Shown here piece after piece: positions 8,482 to 15,502 of a stretch of 40,697 nt of DNA. Source of the DNA: Clostridiaceae bacterium. Lineage in GTDB: Bacteria > Bacillota > Clostridia > Oscillospirales > Acutalibacteraceae. Location of the stretch: NCBI GenBank assembly GCA_016297645.1, contig JAEDGF010000006.1, forward strand, positions 1 to 40,697, written 5' to 3'. The position numbers were made by a program, and so were the translations under genes. Below the pieces are notes generated by a model, which saw only the letters and a program-made list of their open reading frames with translations, made no database searches and was not told the DNA's origin. The first letter of the stretch is position 1. The number at the start of each line of letters is the position of its first letter.

Positions 8482-8510
8482 ATTATATGGGACGCGCGTG
8501 CTTTTGTCAA
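8482..8510 (-). promoter_or_regulatory. Consensus sigma-A promoter of nhaC
   Basis: On the minus strand a perfect TTGACA (8510-8505), a 17-base spacer and a perfect TATAAT (8487-8482) precede nhaC. The predicted start is near 8475, giving a leader of about 50 bases. Confidence 0.92.
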
Positions 8511-8554
8511 CAAATTATTAACACTTTATTCGATATAAATCCAAAAAAACGATG

Positions 8555-8583
8555 AAAAATGCCGCCCGGAAGTCGGTACGGCA
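8555..8583 (-). terminator. Intrinsic terminator of the flavodoxin-fusion gene
   Basis: On the minus strand TGCCG (8583-8579) pairs with CGGCA (8564-8560), extended inside by CCG/CGG, and is followed by TTTTTC. It lies about 40 bases beyond the stop codon of the upstream minus-strand gene. Confidence 0.7.
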
Positions 8584-8624
8584 GAATTTCGTCCGATTTG
8601 ATTTTGTAACATTTCGGTTTTTTC

Positions 8625-9545
8625 TTATTTTATTGTTTTGTACTTTCCCTTTTTGCACGAAATGCTTTTAAGCCCGGTGTGTTTCAGCCCGAGAAGCTCG
8701 TCCATTTCGGCTGCCGCAACTTCGTACACGCCTTTTGTGTGGTGGACGAGAATATAGTCGGCTTCTTTTATTTTTCCCTTTGCCTGCACGCAGAAGCTTC
8801 TTACGGTGGCGGCAAGCGTAAAGACCCATATAGGCGAACAGATAGTGATATGCTCATATTTTGTGAGGTCGATATCAACGGGGGCAATCGGCATTTCCCA
8901 ACGGTGCATACCGAATCTGCCGCACCACCAAAAGCCGAGCGTTCCGTCCGTTTTTTCTGTTGACTTTATCTCGTATATATCCGCTCCGGTTCTGTCGGCT
9001 TCCTCCAAAGCGATTTTTTTTACATATCCCATTCGCGAAAAGAAAACGACGAGGCGTTTATGATTCGTCCCGACATTTTTGTATTCGCGCTCGTCAACGG
9101 AAAAAGACTCCTGTTTTCCAAAAACATACGCTGCGTATCCCGTTGCAGCCTGACAAAAGCCGAAGATGAAATAAATCGTCGACACGAAGTTGAGTGGGAA
9201 CATATAAAACTGAATGCATATCCAAAGCATAAGTGTAACGCCGAAAATTCCGCCGAGTATTGTACCGGCTTTCTTTTTTGCGAACATCAGTGCTGCGGCG
9301 GTAAGATTGGTTATTCCGTTTACGATAAGCAGCGCATAGCCTGAAAAAGTAAAGTCCGTAAACAGGATATCCGAGAAGGGGAGCACTTTAAAAAACGGGA
9401 GCATTTCGTCCATTCCCATTGCTTTTCCGGTAGGGTCGATGAGCATTCCGACTGCACCTGCAACCGCGCCTACGCCTATAAATAATGTCCAGAAAATCAG
9501 GATTTTTCGTGCATGGTCGTACCGTGATCTTTTTTCGGTCGACAT
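8625..9545 (-). CDS. Membrane protein fused to a flavodoxin-like domain
   Basis: The product has 306 residues in two parts. Residues 1-150 hold four predicted membrane helices with short loops (about 14-33, 64-85, 94-113, 118-142). From residue 164 a soluble domain starts with RLVVFFSRMGYVKKIA, the phosphate-loop position of flavodoxins. It continues with ADIYEIK, ITICSPIWVFTLAATVRSFC (the isoalloxazine-loop region) and ILVHHTKG, matching flavodoxin strands 1 to 4. This suggests an FMN-binding electron carrier tethered to the inner membrane face. The P-loop lacks the usual Thr/Ser run (SxTGNT), so FMN affinity is uncertain. AAAGGA upstream supports the ATG. The gene has its own promoter and terminator. 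Partner reductases are not evident nearby. Confidence 0.72.
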   Translation of the reverse strand: MSTEKRSRYDHARKILIFWTLFIGVGAVAGAVGMLIDPTGKAMGMDEMLPFFKVLPFSDILFTDFTFSGYALLIVNGITNLTAAALMFAKKKAGTILGGIFGVTLMLWICIQFYMFPLNFVSTIYFIFGFCQAATGYAAYVFGKQESFSVDEREYKNVGTNHKRLVVFFSRMGYVKKIALEEADRTGADIYEIKSTEKTDGTLGFWWCGRFGMHRWEMPIAPVDIDLTKYEHITICSPIWVFTLAATVRSFCVQAKGKIKEADYILVHHTKGVYEVAAAEMDELLGLKHTGLKSISCKKGKYKTIK

Positions 9546-9600
9546 AATATTTCTTCCTTTGCAAAAGCTCTTTCGTCGGACGGAATCGTCAGACCTCTTA

Positions 9601-9628
9601 ATTTTAACGCCGTTTCCCGTTTTGTCAA
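9601..9628 (-). promoter_or_regulatory. Sigma-A promoter of the flavodoxin-fusion gene
   Basis: On the minus strand TTGACA (9628-9623), 16 bases, TAAAAT (9606-9601). The predicted start is near 9594, about 50 bases before the ATG. Confidence 0.8.
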
Positions 9629-9714
9629 GTAAAGTGAGCCGATAAAATAATGATATGGCAAAATCTTAACGAAATCACAAAAAAGTATGTCTTTAAGACG
9701 GCAAAAAACCGTAA

Positions 9715-9770
9715 ATAATACCGCACCGTAGCAGCAAAACAAAAAGCGTTTTGCGGTGTTAGGTGCGGTG
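9715..9770 (-). terminator. Two-tier hairpin, probable terminator of the alpha-galactosidase unit
   Basis: CCGCACC (9721-9727) pairs with GGTGCGG (9762-9768). Nested inside, GCAAAAC (9734-9740) pairs with GTTTTGC (9748-9754). On the minus strand the structure is followed by TATTATTTACGGTTTTTT. It lies 40 bases after the last gene of the minus-strand unit starting at 14503. The two separate stems make it more elaborate than a plain terminator. Confidence 0.6.
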
Positions 9771-9806
9771 AAGGAATCGGTATGAACCGAGCCGGTAAAA
9801 ACAGGC

Positions 9807-10592
9807 TTACAGCGCTCTCAGAATTTTGATTGCTTCTGCTGCGTCATTTGCAAAGTCGCTCGTTGACGCTTCGATCGAGCAGCGTTCGCAGCCCGCAAAT
9901 CTCAGTGCGTCAACAAATGCCTTATAATCGCATTCGTCGCCGGGCTTCATGTAATATCTCTTTGCAACTCCCTCGGGCATGGGGTTTGAGATGTGTGCAT
10001 GGTATAGAGAGCCTTTGACGAGCTTGATGTTGTCGGGCGTTTCGTGTGCGAATTTCATGTGGTAGATGTCGGCAAGCGTTTGAATGTTTGCTTTACCGGC
10101 AAGTACGCTGAGCATAACACCTTCGTTTACGGTGTTTATCATGTTGCATTCCTGTGCTCTGAGCGGCTCGATGACAACGGTTATTCCGTATTTCTCCGCA
10201 ATGGGGGAAACTATCTCACCGAGGAAGTAGCCGAGCTGACGAATGCCCTCTGCGTATGAAAAGCCTTCGGGAATTCTTCTTGCTCCGCCGGAACCGAAAA
10301 CAACGATTTTAAGTCCGACCTCACTGCCTCTGCTCATGCCCTTGTCAACATAGGCTTTAATGCCCTCGTAGTTGACTTCGGGGCCGGTCATGGGCAGGTC
10401 GTTCGGCATAAAGCAGTTTGCAGCTTCGCAGAGAATGCTGCTTTCCTTCAATGCCGCCTTAAATGCGTCGAATTCCTCATCTGTCGAGCGTGCAAGGAAA
10501 CCGAAATTGGTTTCGATGTAGTCAAAGCCGAGCTTTGCGGCAACAGCGATATTTTCCGTTTCTTTGCCGCCGATACAAGTTCCGTACCTCAT
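9807..10592 (-). CDS. Sugar phosphate isomerase/epimerase-like TIM barrel
   Basis: This is a 261-residue protein of the xylose-isomerase-like (AP endonuclease 2) barrel family, whose members epimerise or isomerise sugars and inositols using a divalent metal. It shows the YIETNFGFL first strand, VVFGSGGARR, GITVVIEPL with the first metal Glu, HMKF, LYHAHISNP with a metal His, and CSIEAS with the last metal Glu. No signal peptide is present, so it is cytosolic. AGGAG lies upstream of the ATG. It follows the alpha-galactosidase by 29 bases and is probably translated from the same message, which suggests it processes a sugar released by that enzyme. The exact reaction cannot be read from the sequence. 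Confidence 0.82.
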   Translation of the reverse strand: MRYGTCIGGKETENIAVAAKLGFDYIETNFGFLARSTDEEFDAFKAALKESSILCEAANCFMPNDLPMTGPEVNYEGIKAYVDKGMSRGSEVGLKIVVFGSGGARRIPEGFSYAEGIRQLGYFLGEIVSPIAEKYGITVVIEPLRAQECNMINTVNEGVMLSVLAGKANIQTLADIYHMKFAHETPDNIKLVKGSLYHAHISNPMPEGVAKRYYMKPGDECDYKAFVDALRFAGCERCSIEASTSDFANDAAEAIKILRAL

Positions 10593-10621
10593 TTTAATTA
10601 TTCTCCTTTTGTGCCGTTTAT

Positions 10622-12295
10622 TTATCTTACGGCCGACAGCCCGAGAATCTCGGGAATATTGCTATCGCCGCTGATAATATCAAATTTAATAATTCTTTCT
10701 TCGCTGTTTATCTCGGTGTCGATTGTGAAAATGCCGTTCTCTTCATCGCAGGACAGCACCTTTACATTGTCGTGCGAAAAGAACTTTTTGAGAGCTTTTA
10801 CATCTTCATGGCGATATTCCTCCGCATTGTCCGAAACAAACAAAACGCCGCCGAAAAGGTGATTTATGCCGCCGAGCAAGAGCTTTTGCCGTGTCGTAAA
10901 TTTCAGGTTCGAATACCGTAAAAAGAAAACATCGGGATCATTGCAAAAAGCTCTGCCGTTAAGGTGTCGGCGGAACACCGCATTGTTGATGGAGTTCTGC
11001 GCACTCGGAATTTCGCGGTTGATGTGGAGCTTGTTGTAGAATTTTCCTTTGTATGCGAGATCGACATCGCAGCCTATACGGCACGCGTCAACATATCCGA
11101 ACGCCGCGCCGAGAGGAACTCCGCAGCCGAGAATCAGTTTGTCCCCGCAGCATTCACGCAGGAATTCCATGGCTTCGCACATTATAGTGCCGCGTGATTT
11201 ACCGTTGCGGGGATACATACACTGACTGTACAAAAAGTCGAGCTTTACCATATCGAACTGCCAGTCGTTGAGGATAACATCGAAGAAGTGCTTTATGTAC
11301 GCGCGGACTTCTTCGTTATAGATATCCATTGTGTACGCTCCGCCCCAGCCTGCGCAGCCAAGAATGGCTTCTCCGTTTTTGTCACGGATAACCCAATCGG
11401 GGTGTTCCCTGTAAGTGCGCGACTTTATCTGAACATTGAACGGCGCAAGCCACAACCCGGCGCTGTATCCTTTTTCGTGTATCTTCTCGGCAATATATTT
11501 CATGCCGTGCGGAAATTTTTCGGGATTTTCGTCAAGCCAGTCGCCGACAAAGGTTTCAAAGCCGTCGTCTATTTGGAAAATGCTCACACTGTCCCTTACG
11601 CAGTCGAGCGCGTTCAGATCGCGCAGAATAATTTTTTCGTTTATCTTCTGAAAGTAGTTGTACCAAGAGGTATAGCCGGTCATTCTGTCGATACGCGGTT
11701 TTGAGATGTTCATCCGCGAAAAGTATGCGTCAAAAACATCGTCATATGCGCCGCTTTCGAACGCTATATCAAATATCGGGACGGTTTTCTGCGGTGTTAC
11801 GCCCTCAACATCCTTTGAAAAGGTGAGAGTGTTTCTGTTCATGTCCGCATAAAAAACGGTAAAGCCGTTTTTCTCTGACAGCGAACCCATAAGCTCAATG
11901 CCGTTACCGGTGCGTATATAGGTGTAGGTGTGGCTCAGAAATTCGCCGGGAAGGGACGGCTCTTTTACAAATCTGCAATCAGCCGAAATACCGGCAAATT
12001 TTTTCAGATCACCCTTAGCAAGCGGAGTTATGCCGCGCGCAAACTCGTCTTTTTTGTATTCCTTCGAGGTCGTCCACGCCTGATAACCGTTCGAATAGAA
12101 CTTCTTACCGGTGAAGTCGTAATCAAAAACAGCGTCGACCTTTACAAGCGTTATGTCCGAATTCGGTTCTAACTCGGCGGTAAAGCTCTTTTCCGAAGTC
12201 GAATATTCAATCGAATAGTCGGCGGTCGAAGCGCTTCGGTTAGTAAGGCGCTCGCCGTCTTTTATGTATGTAACTATAAATTCGGGTGCGTTCAT
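10622..12295 (-). CDS. Alpha-galactosidase-like glycoside hydrolase (GH36/clan D)
   Basis: The protein has a clan GH-D (GH36-like) architecture: an N-terminal beta-sandwich (about 1-190), then a TIM barrel with SVSIFQIDDGFE, GLWLAPF, GWGGAYTMDIYN, DMVKLDFLY (candidate nucleophile Asp353) and CRIGCDVDLAYK (candidate acid/base Asp410). It would remove terminal alpha-galactose (or alpha-GalNAc) inside the cell; there is no signal peptide. The frame is open upstream to 12361, but the ATG at 12295 has AGGAGG 6-7 bases before it and gives MNAPEFIVTYIKDG, whereas the upstream extension would pass through the hairpin at 12318-12358. At 557 residues it is shorter than the usual 700+ of GH36, having a reduced C-terminal sandwich. 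Its substrate may be a raffinose-type or mucin-type glycan. Confidence 0.85.
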   Translation of the reverse strand: MNAPEFIVTYIKDGERLTNRSASTADYSIEYSTSEKSFTAELEPNSDITLVKVDAVFDYDFTGKKFYSNGYQAWTTSKEYKKDEFARGITPLAKGDLKKFAGISADCRFVKEPSLPGEFLSHTYTYIRTGNGIELMGSLSEKNGFTVFYADMNRNTLTFSKDVEGVTPQKTVPIFDIAFESGAYDDVFDAYFSRMNISKPRIDRMTGYTSWYNYFQKINEKIILRDLNALDCVRDSVSIFQIDDGFETFVGDWLDENPEKFPHGMKYIAEKIHEKGYSAGLWLAPFNVQIKSRTYREHPDWVIRDKNGEAILGCAGWGGAYTMDIYNEEVRAYIKHFFDVILNDWQFDMVKLDFLYSQCMYPRNGKSRGTIMCEAMEFLRECCGDKLILGCGVPLGAAFGYVDACRIGCDVDLAYKGKFYNKLHINREIPSAQNSINNAVFRRHLNGRAFCNDPDVFFLRYSNLKFTTRQKLLLGGINHLFGGVLFVSDNAEEYRHEDVKALKKFFSHDNVKVLSCDEENGIFTIDTEINSEERIIKFDIISGDSNIPEILGLSAVR

Positions 12296-12317
12296 AAAAA
12301 CCCTCCTGAACCCATTA

Positions 12318-12358
12318 AACGCCTCCGCCCGTGGTTTCTGCGAACGGGCGAAAGCGTT
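12318..12358 (-). other. Nested hairpin between phosphoesterase and alpha-galactosidase genes
   Basis: AACGC (12318-12322) pairs with GCGTT (12354-12358), and inside it CGCCCGT (12326-12332) pairs with ACGGGCG (12344-12350). In the direction of the minus-strand genes it is followed by TTAATGGG rather than a T-run, so it is probably not an efficient terminator. It may protect or partially terminate the message between the two genes. It occupies most of the 77-base gap. Confidence 0.6.
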
Positions 12359-12372
12359 CAATTTTGTTTTTG

Positions 12373-13335
12373 TTATACTATCGGTACTTCAAACTCGTAT
12401 GCGGAATACCATCTCGACGAAACAAAGTTTCTTGCACGGAAAAGAACCTTTTCTCCGTAAACCTCCATCTGGAAGCCCATTCCGTTCCACGGAATACCGT
12501 AACGGTTTACAAGAAGATAAGTGGGAAGTGTAACATATGTTACGCCGTTGAGAGTTTCAACACACTTAAAACCGAGAACCTTATCCGTTAGGTCGCCGTT
12601 AATGCCTGCGTGCATATGACCGCTGATGTAGAATACATTGCTGTATTTCTCCATGACGGCTTTTATCTTTGTGCTGCTTTCGGAGTCCATCGCTCCGTTA
12701 TCCCAAATAATGGGCTGACCGTTTACGCCCTCAACAGGCTCGTGGCAGATAACAAATGCGGGAAGTCCGTCCTTTGTTGCTTCTTTAAGCTCATTGTCGA
12801 GCCATGCGATCTGCTCGTCGTACATTTCGAAGGTATCCCAGTTGTCAGCGCTTTCGTCGCAAAGAACGATAAATCTGTAACCGTTGACATCATAGCTGTA
12901 ATAGTTCTTTTCGAACGAGGTTCCCATGTACTCGTTCTGGTGGCGAAGGAAGTAGTCGCGCGCCTCCTGATTTGTAAGGCCGAGGTCGCGTACATGACCG
13001 ATATCATGGTTGCCCATGGCAGAGATCTTTGCTGCGGCGTTGCTGTTTTCGGAAAAGATCTTGAAATAGTCGATGATCGAAGCCTCGTCGCCGTAGTTGG
13101 TAAGGTCGCCCGTGACGATTGCTGCGTCTACGGGAGTGGTGCACTTGTTCATATCCTTGAACGCCTTTGCCAAAAGAGCCTTGCCGCAGGGAAGGCGTGT
13201 GTCAATGTGAACATCGGAGATGATAGCGGCGTTGAGCTTGATATCAGCTTCCGAACGGACAGAATAATTCATGCAAGGGCAAATCATGATGATGAGTGCC
13301 TGAATCATTGCAAAAATTTTAGAAAATACTTCCAT
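12373..13335 (-). CDS. Exported or membrane-anchored calcineurin-like metallophosphoesterase
   Basis: This binuclear metallophosphoesterase has 320 residues. All five motifs are intact: DVH (41-43), GDLTNYGD (76-83), GNHD (108-111), CHEP (third-strand His) and GHMHAG near residue 243. A hydrophobic N-terminal segment (7-22) with only a weak cleavage site suggests a signal anchor or signal peptide, so it acts outside the membrane. It is 13 bases downstream of the larger phosphoesterase gene and is coupled to it. It is clearly paralogous to the lipoprotein phosphoesterase at 18129-19100: both share YYSY(D/E)VNGY(R/K)FIVL, WLD.ELK.AT..GLP and MEVYG...FRAR.F. The substrate (phosphomonoester, nucleotide or phospholipid head group) is unknown. 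Confidence 0.88.
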   Translation of the reverse strand: MEVFSKIFAMIQALIIMICPCMNYSVRSEADIKLNAAIISDVHIDTRLPCGKALLAKAFKDMNKCTTPVDAAIVTGDLTNYGDEASIIDYFKIFSENSNAAAKISAMGNHDIGHVRDLGLTNQEARDYFLRHQNEYMGTSFEKNYYSYDVNGYRFIVLCDESADNWDTFEMYDEQIAWLDNELKEATKDGLPAFVICHEPVEGVNGQPIIWDNGAMDSESSTKIKAVMEKYSNVFYISGHMHAGINGDLTDKVLGFKCVETLNGVTYVTLPTYLLVNRYGIPWNGMGFQMEVYGEKVLFRARNFVSSRWYSAYEFEVPIV

Positions 13336-13348
13336 TTTCCCTTCTCCT

Positions 13349-14503
13349 TTATTTAAGAGTGTCTATATCAACGATATCTTTGAGGATACCGATTGACAGT
13401 GTTTTGTGCGTTATTCTGTTAATGCCGTTGTCGCCGACGCGAATGACCGTGCCGCCGTTGAAGCCTGGCTGGAAGCCGGAGCCGAAGCCGAGCTTCATCA
13501 TGTATGTCAGGCGAATGCCCTCGTATTCAAGCGAAAAGTCATTCATATGGTCGTGGCTGCAAAAGAAATACTTCGTTCCGTGCGCTTTTAATTCATCGAA
13601 GAATCCTTCGAGAACGGGTTTCCCGTCTGCGTCGTAGTCGATACAAATTTTCTCGTGAAGCTCACCGTAAGCCTTGTAGCCGTCATTCCAGCAGTTTTTC
13701 TCTGCATTCCACGCCTTGTCATATGCTTCGATGTATTCGGGGAGGGGAATGTGCGCCACAACAAAGGTTTCGGCTTTGCCTCCGCTTATTTTGTTTATGC
13801 CGTCGGCAGCCCATGCGTACCACGCTTTGAGTGTGCCTGCGTCGGGCGTGCGGCAGTAGTACATGATGAGTGACTCTACCGGAATAAGTTCGCCGCTGCC
13901 GTCATCTTCGCAGATATTTATTATGTAGTTGCCGACACCCATTGCCGGGTCGCCCTTCTGCATTACGCAGTGCGGACTCTTCATCATAACATCGGCAAGA
14001 TAGTTTATGTCGCAGTTTGCTTCTTTGTCGTGATTGCCGAAGACAGGTGCCCACGGAATGCCGAAGCTCTCCATAAGATCCGTAAAACGGGCAATCGCGT
14101 AACGCGAGGATTTTCCGCAGACTATATCGCCGGAAACGGTGATAAGGTCGGGTTTTACGGTCGCAACCAGTCTTTTTATTGTCGCCGTACCGTCAAAGGC
14201 GTACCATGCGCGGTAGTCGTAGTCCGAAAAATGGACATCCGCAAGATTGAGAATGATAAAATCCTTGCCGCGCTCTTTTTTGAGAACAACCGTGTCGTCA
14301 AGTGAGTATTCTTTGTCCGGACTCCATTTGTAATCATCGACTTCGCCAACGAACGACGAAGCAGTGATTTCGTCCCTCTTGATTGATGCCTTTATTGCTT
14401 CCGCAAGACCTGTCTGACGGGCATAATCGGAGCTGCCGAGAGTACCGAAAAAAAGTGAAAGCGTTGTTATAATGCTCATAAGCAGTGCCGTAATATTGGT
14501 CAT
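13349..14503 (-). CDS. Exported metallophosphoesterase, purple-acid-phosphatase-like
   Basis: The product has 384 residues. A signal peptide is likely at 1-25 (hydrophobic SIITTLSLFFGTLG, then SS). Metal motifs are LADVHFSD, SGDIVCG, FGNHD, VAHIPLP and SHDHMND, all intact. The long insert between GNHD and the His strand (containing PHCVMQKGDPAMGVGNY) is typical of the plant PAP29-like and fungal phosphoesterase branch that also occurs in Firmicutes. It is the first gene of a minus-strand unit with the second phosphoesterase and then, after a nested hairpin, the alpha-galactosidase and isomerase-like genes. Its promoter lies about 150 bases upstream, leaving a fairly long leader. The spacing of the ribosome site (GAGGAAAGGAA) to the ATG is acceptable. 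The substrate is unknown. Confidence 0.87.
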   Translation of the reverse strand: MTNITALLMSIITTLSLFFGTLGSSDYARQTGLAEAIKASIKRDEITASSFVGEVDDYKWSPDKEYSLDDTVVLKKERGKDFIILNLADVHFSDYDYRAWYAFDGTATIKRLVATVKPDLITVSGDIVCGKSSRYAIARFTDLMESFGIPWAPVFGNHDKEANCDINYLADVMMKSPHCVMQKGDPAMGVGNYIINICEDDGSGELIPVESLIMYYCRTPDAGTLKAWYAWAADGINKISGGKAETFVVAHIPLPEYIEAYDKAWNAEKNCWNDGYKAYGELHEKICIDYDADGKPVLEGFFDELKAHGTKYFFCSHDHMNDFSLEYEGIRLTYMMKLGFGSGFQPGFNGGTVIRVGDNGINRITHKTLSIGILKDIVDIDTLK

Positions 14504-14871
14504 ATTACATTCCTTTCCTCTTTATGCCGCAGCCGTTTTTTTTCAGGCGGTGAAACTAAAAAATGCAGACGGTTTTTCTTCTCCGAAACCGGGAACGAAG
14601 CTGTATTTTTATCGTTTTGTGCGGCGATGCCGTTTTTGCATACTGCACAAGACATTATATAATATCGTCGGGTGTTTCGGCAAGCCCTTTTTCCGATAAA
14701 GCGCGGGGTGCAAAGAAATAAACGCAAAAAAGCGAATTATTTTATAAAAACTATCCGTCCTTTTCACTTTTTTCTCTGCCTTGACCGGAGTTATTTTCGG
14801 TGCTTTCCGTGATTCGGGTGTGTTTGCGGGTGAGTTTGAAGTCCTTCCGCCGCCATGAATGGGAGCGGTTT
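14504..14871. other. Intergenic stretch with one promoter
   Basis: The 368 bases hold the minus-strand promoter at 14654-14683 and a roughly 140-base leader for the phosphoesterase gene. The rest, 14700-14871, is downstream of the gtrA-like gene; I found only weak stems such as CCGC/GCGG near 14849-14870 and no convincing terminator. No gene is seen. Confidence 0.6.
14654..14683 (-). promoter_or_regulatory. Promoter of the phosphoesterase/alpha-galactosidase unit
   Basis: On the minus strand TTGCCG (14683-14678), 18 bases, and a perfect TATAAT (14659-14654). The start is predicted near 14647. Confidence 0.6.
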
Positions 14872-15366
14872 TTACTTTTTCTCTTTAACTGCCGTGTCCT
14901 CCTGATTTCTGTAAACGACAAATTTGCAGAAAAGGAACTCGGTTATCATATTGCAGAGCATTGTAATGACAAGAACAACATATTCGATCCCGCCGAACGA
15001 CGCAAATTTTGCCGTGCAGTAGTTGCCGATTATCGTTGAAACCGGGGTAAATACAAGATAATATCCGAAAACCTTTAACATTGCTATCGGAATGTTTGCT
15101 GCGGATTTGAAGGTGAATTTTCTGTTAATTGTGAAATTCCATAAAACCGAGAGTATAAGCGCGATAAGATAAATCGGACCGTACTCGTTCTGCATGATTT
15201 TTGCAAAGCCCGGGTGTTCCGACATCATCCTTGCTATGAAGTCTGTTTTAAGAAGCACTTCGTTCATCAGAGTAAAGCTGCCGAGCTGAATTACACCTGC
15301 CGAGCAGGAGAAAAGTGCAAACTTCACAGCCTGTACCGCATTTTTCTTTTTGTTGCTCTGTTTCAT
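14872..15366 (-). CDS. GtrA-like four-helix membrane protein
   Basis: This small membrane protein is of the GtrA/DPMS-like type, thought to help move or present polyprenyl-linked sugars during polysaccharide modification. With the chosen start it has 164 residues and four hydrophobic helices (roughly 14-36, 62-82, 96-118, 126-148). The LSVLWNFTINRKFTF motif between helices 2 and 3 is the family hallmark, and a second ITEFLFCKFVVYR occurs in the last helix. The ATG at 15366 is chosen because the divergent promoter at 15401-15429 would lie inside any longer version, and AGAGGG precedes it. No glycosyltransferase partner is adjacent, which is unusual for the family. Confidence 0.85.
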   Translation of the reverse strand: MKQSNKKKNAVQAVKFALFSCSAGVIQLGSFTLMNEVLLKTDFIARMMSEHPGFAKIMQNEYGPIYLIALILSVLWNFTINRKFTFKSAANIPIAMLKVFGYYLVFTPVSTIIGNYCTAKFASFGGIEYVVLVITMLCNMITEFLFCKFVVYRNQEDTAVKEKK

Positions 15367-15400
15367 TTTTGAAACCCTCTTTTGAAAAAAATACATTCTC

Positions 15401-15429
15401 ATTTTAGCACGGCAAAGTAAGATATGCAA
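15401..15429 (-). promoter_or_regulatory. Promoter of the gtrA-like gene
   Basis: On the minus strand TTGCAT (15429-15424), 17 bases, TAAAAT (15406-15401). The start is predicted near 15394, which excludes start codons upstream of that point. Confidence 0.7.
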
Positions 15430-15439
15430 CAGATTTTAC

Positions 15440-15468
15440 TTGTTTTTTAATAACCGGAGTGATAAAAT
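15440..15468 (+). promoter_or_regulatory. Promoter of the GH33 sialidase gene
   Basis: TTGTTT (15440-15445), 17 bases, TAAAAT (15463-15468), then AGGAG and ATG at 15503. It is divergent from, and almost touching, the gtrA-like promoter. The -35 element is weak. Confidence 0.5.
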
Positions 15469-15502
15469 GGTAAAAAATCGAAACAAGAAAAGAGGAGAAT
15501 AG

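Noticed and set aside
14500..14727. 75-residue minus-strand open frame upstream of the phosphoesterase
   Set aside because: It overlaps the promoter at 14654-14683 and has no ribosome site or family likeness.
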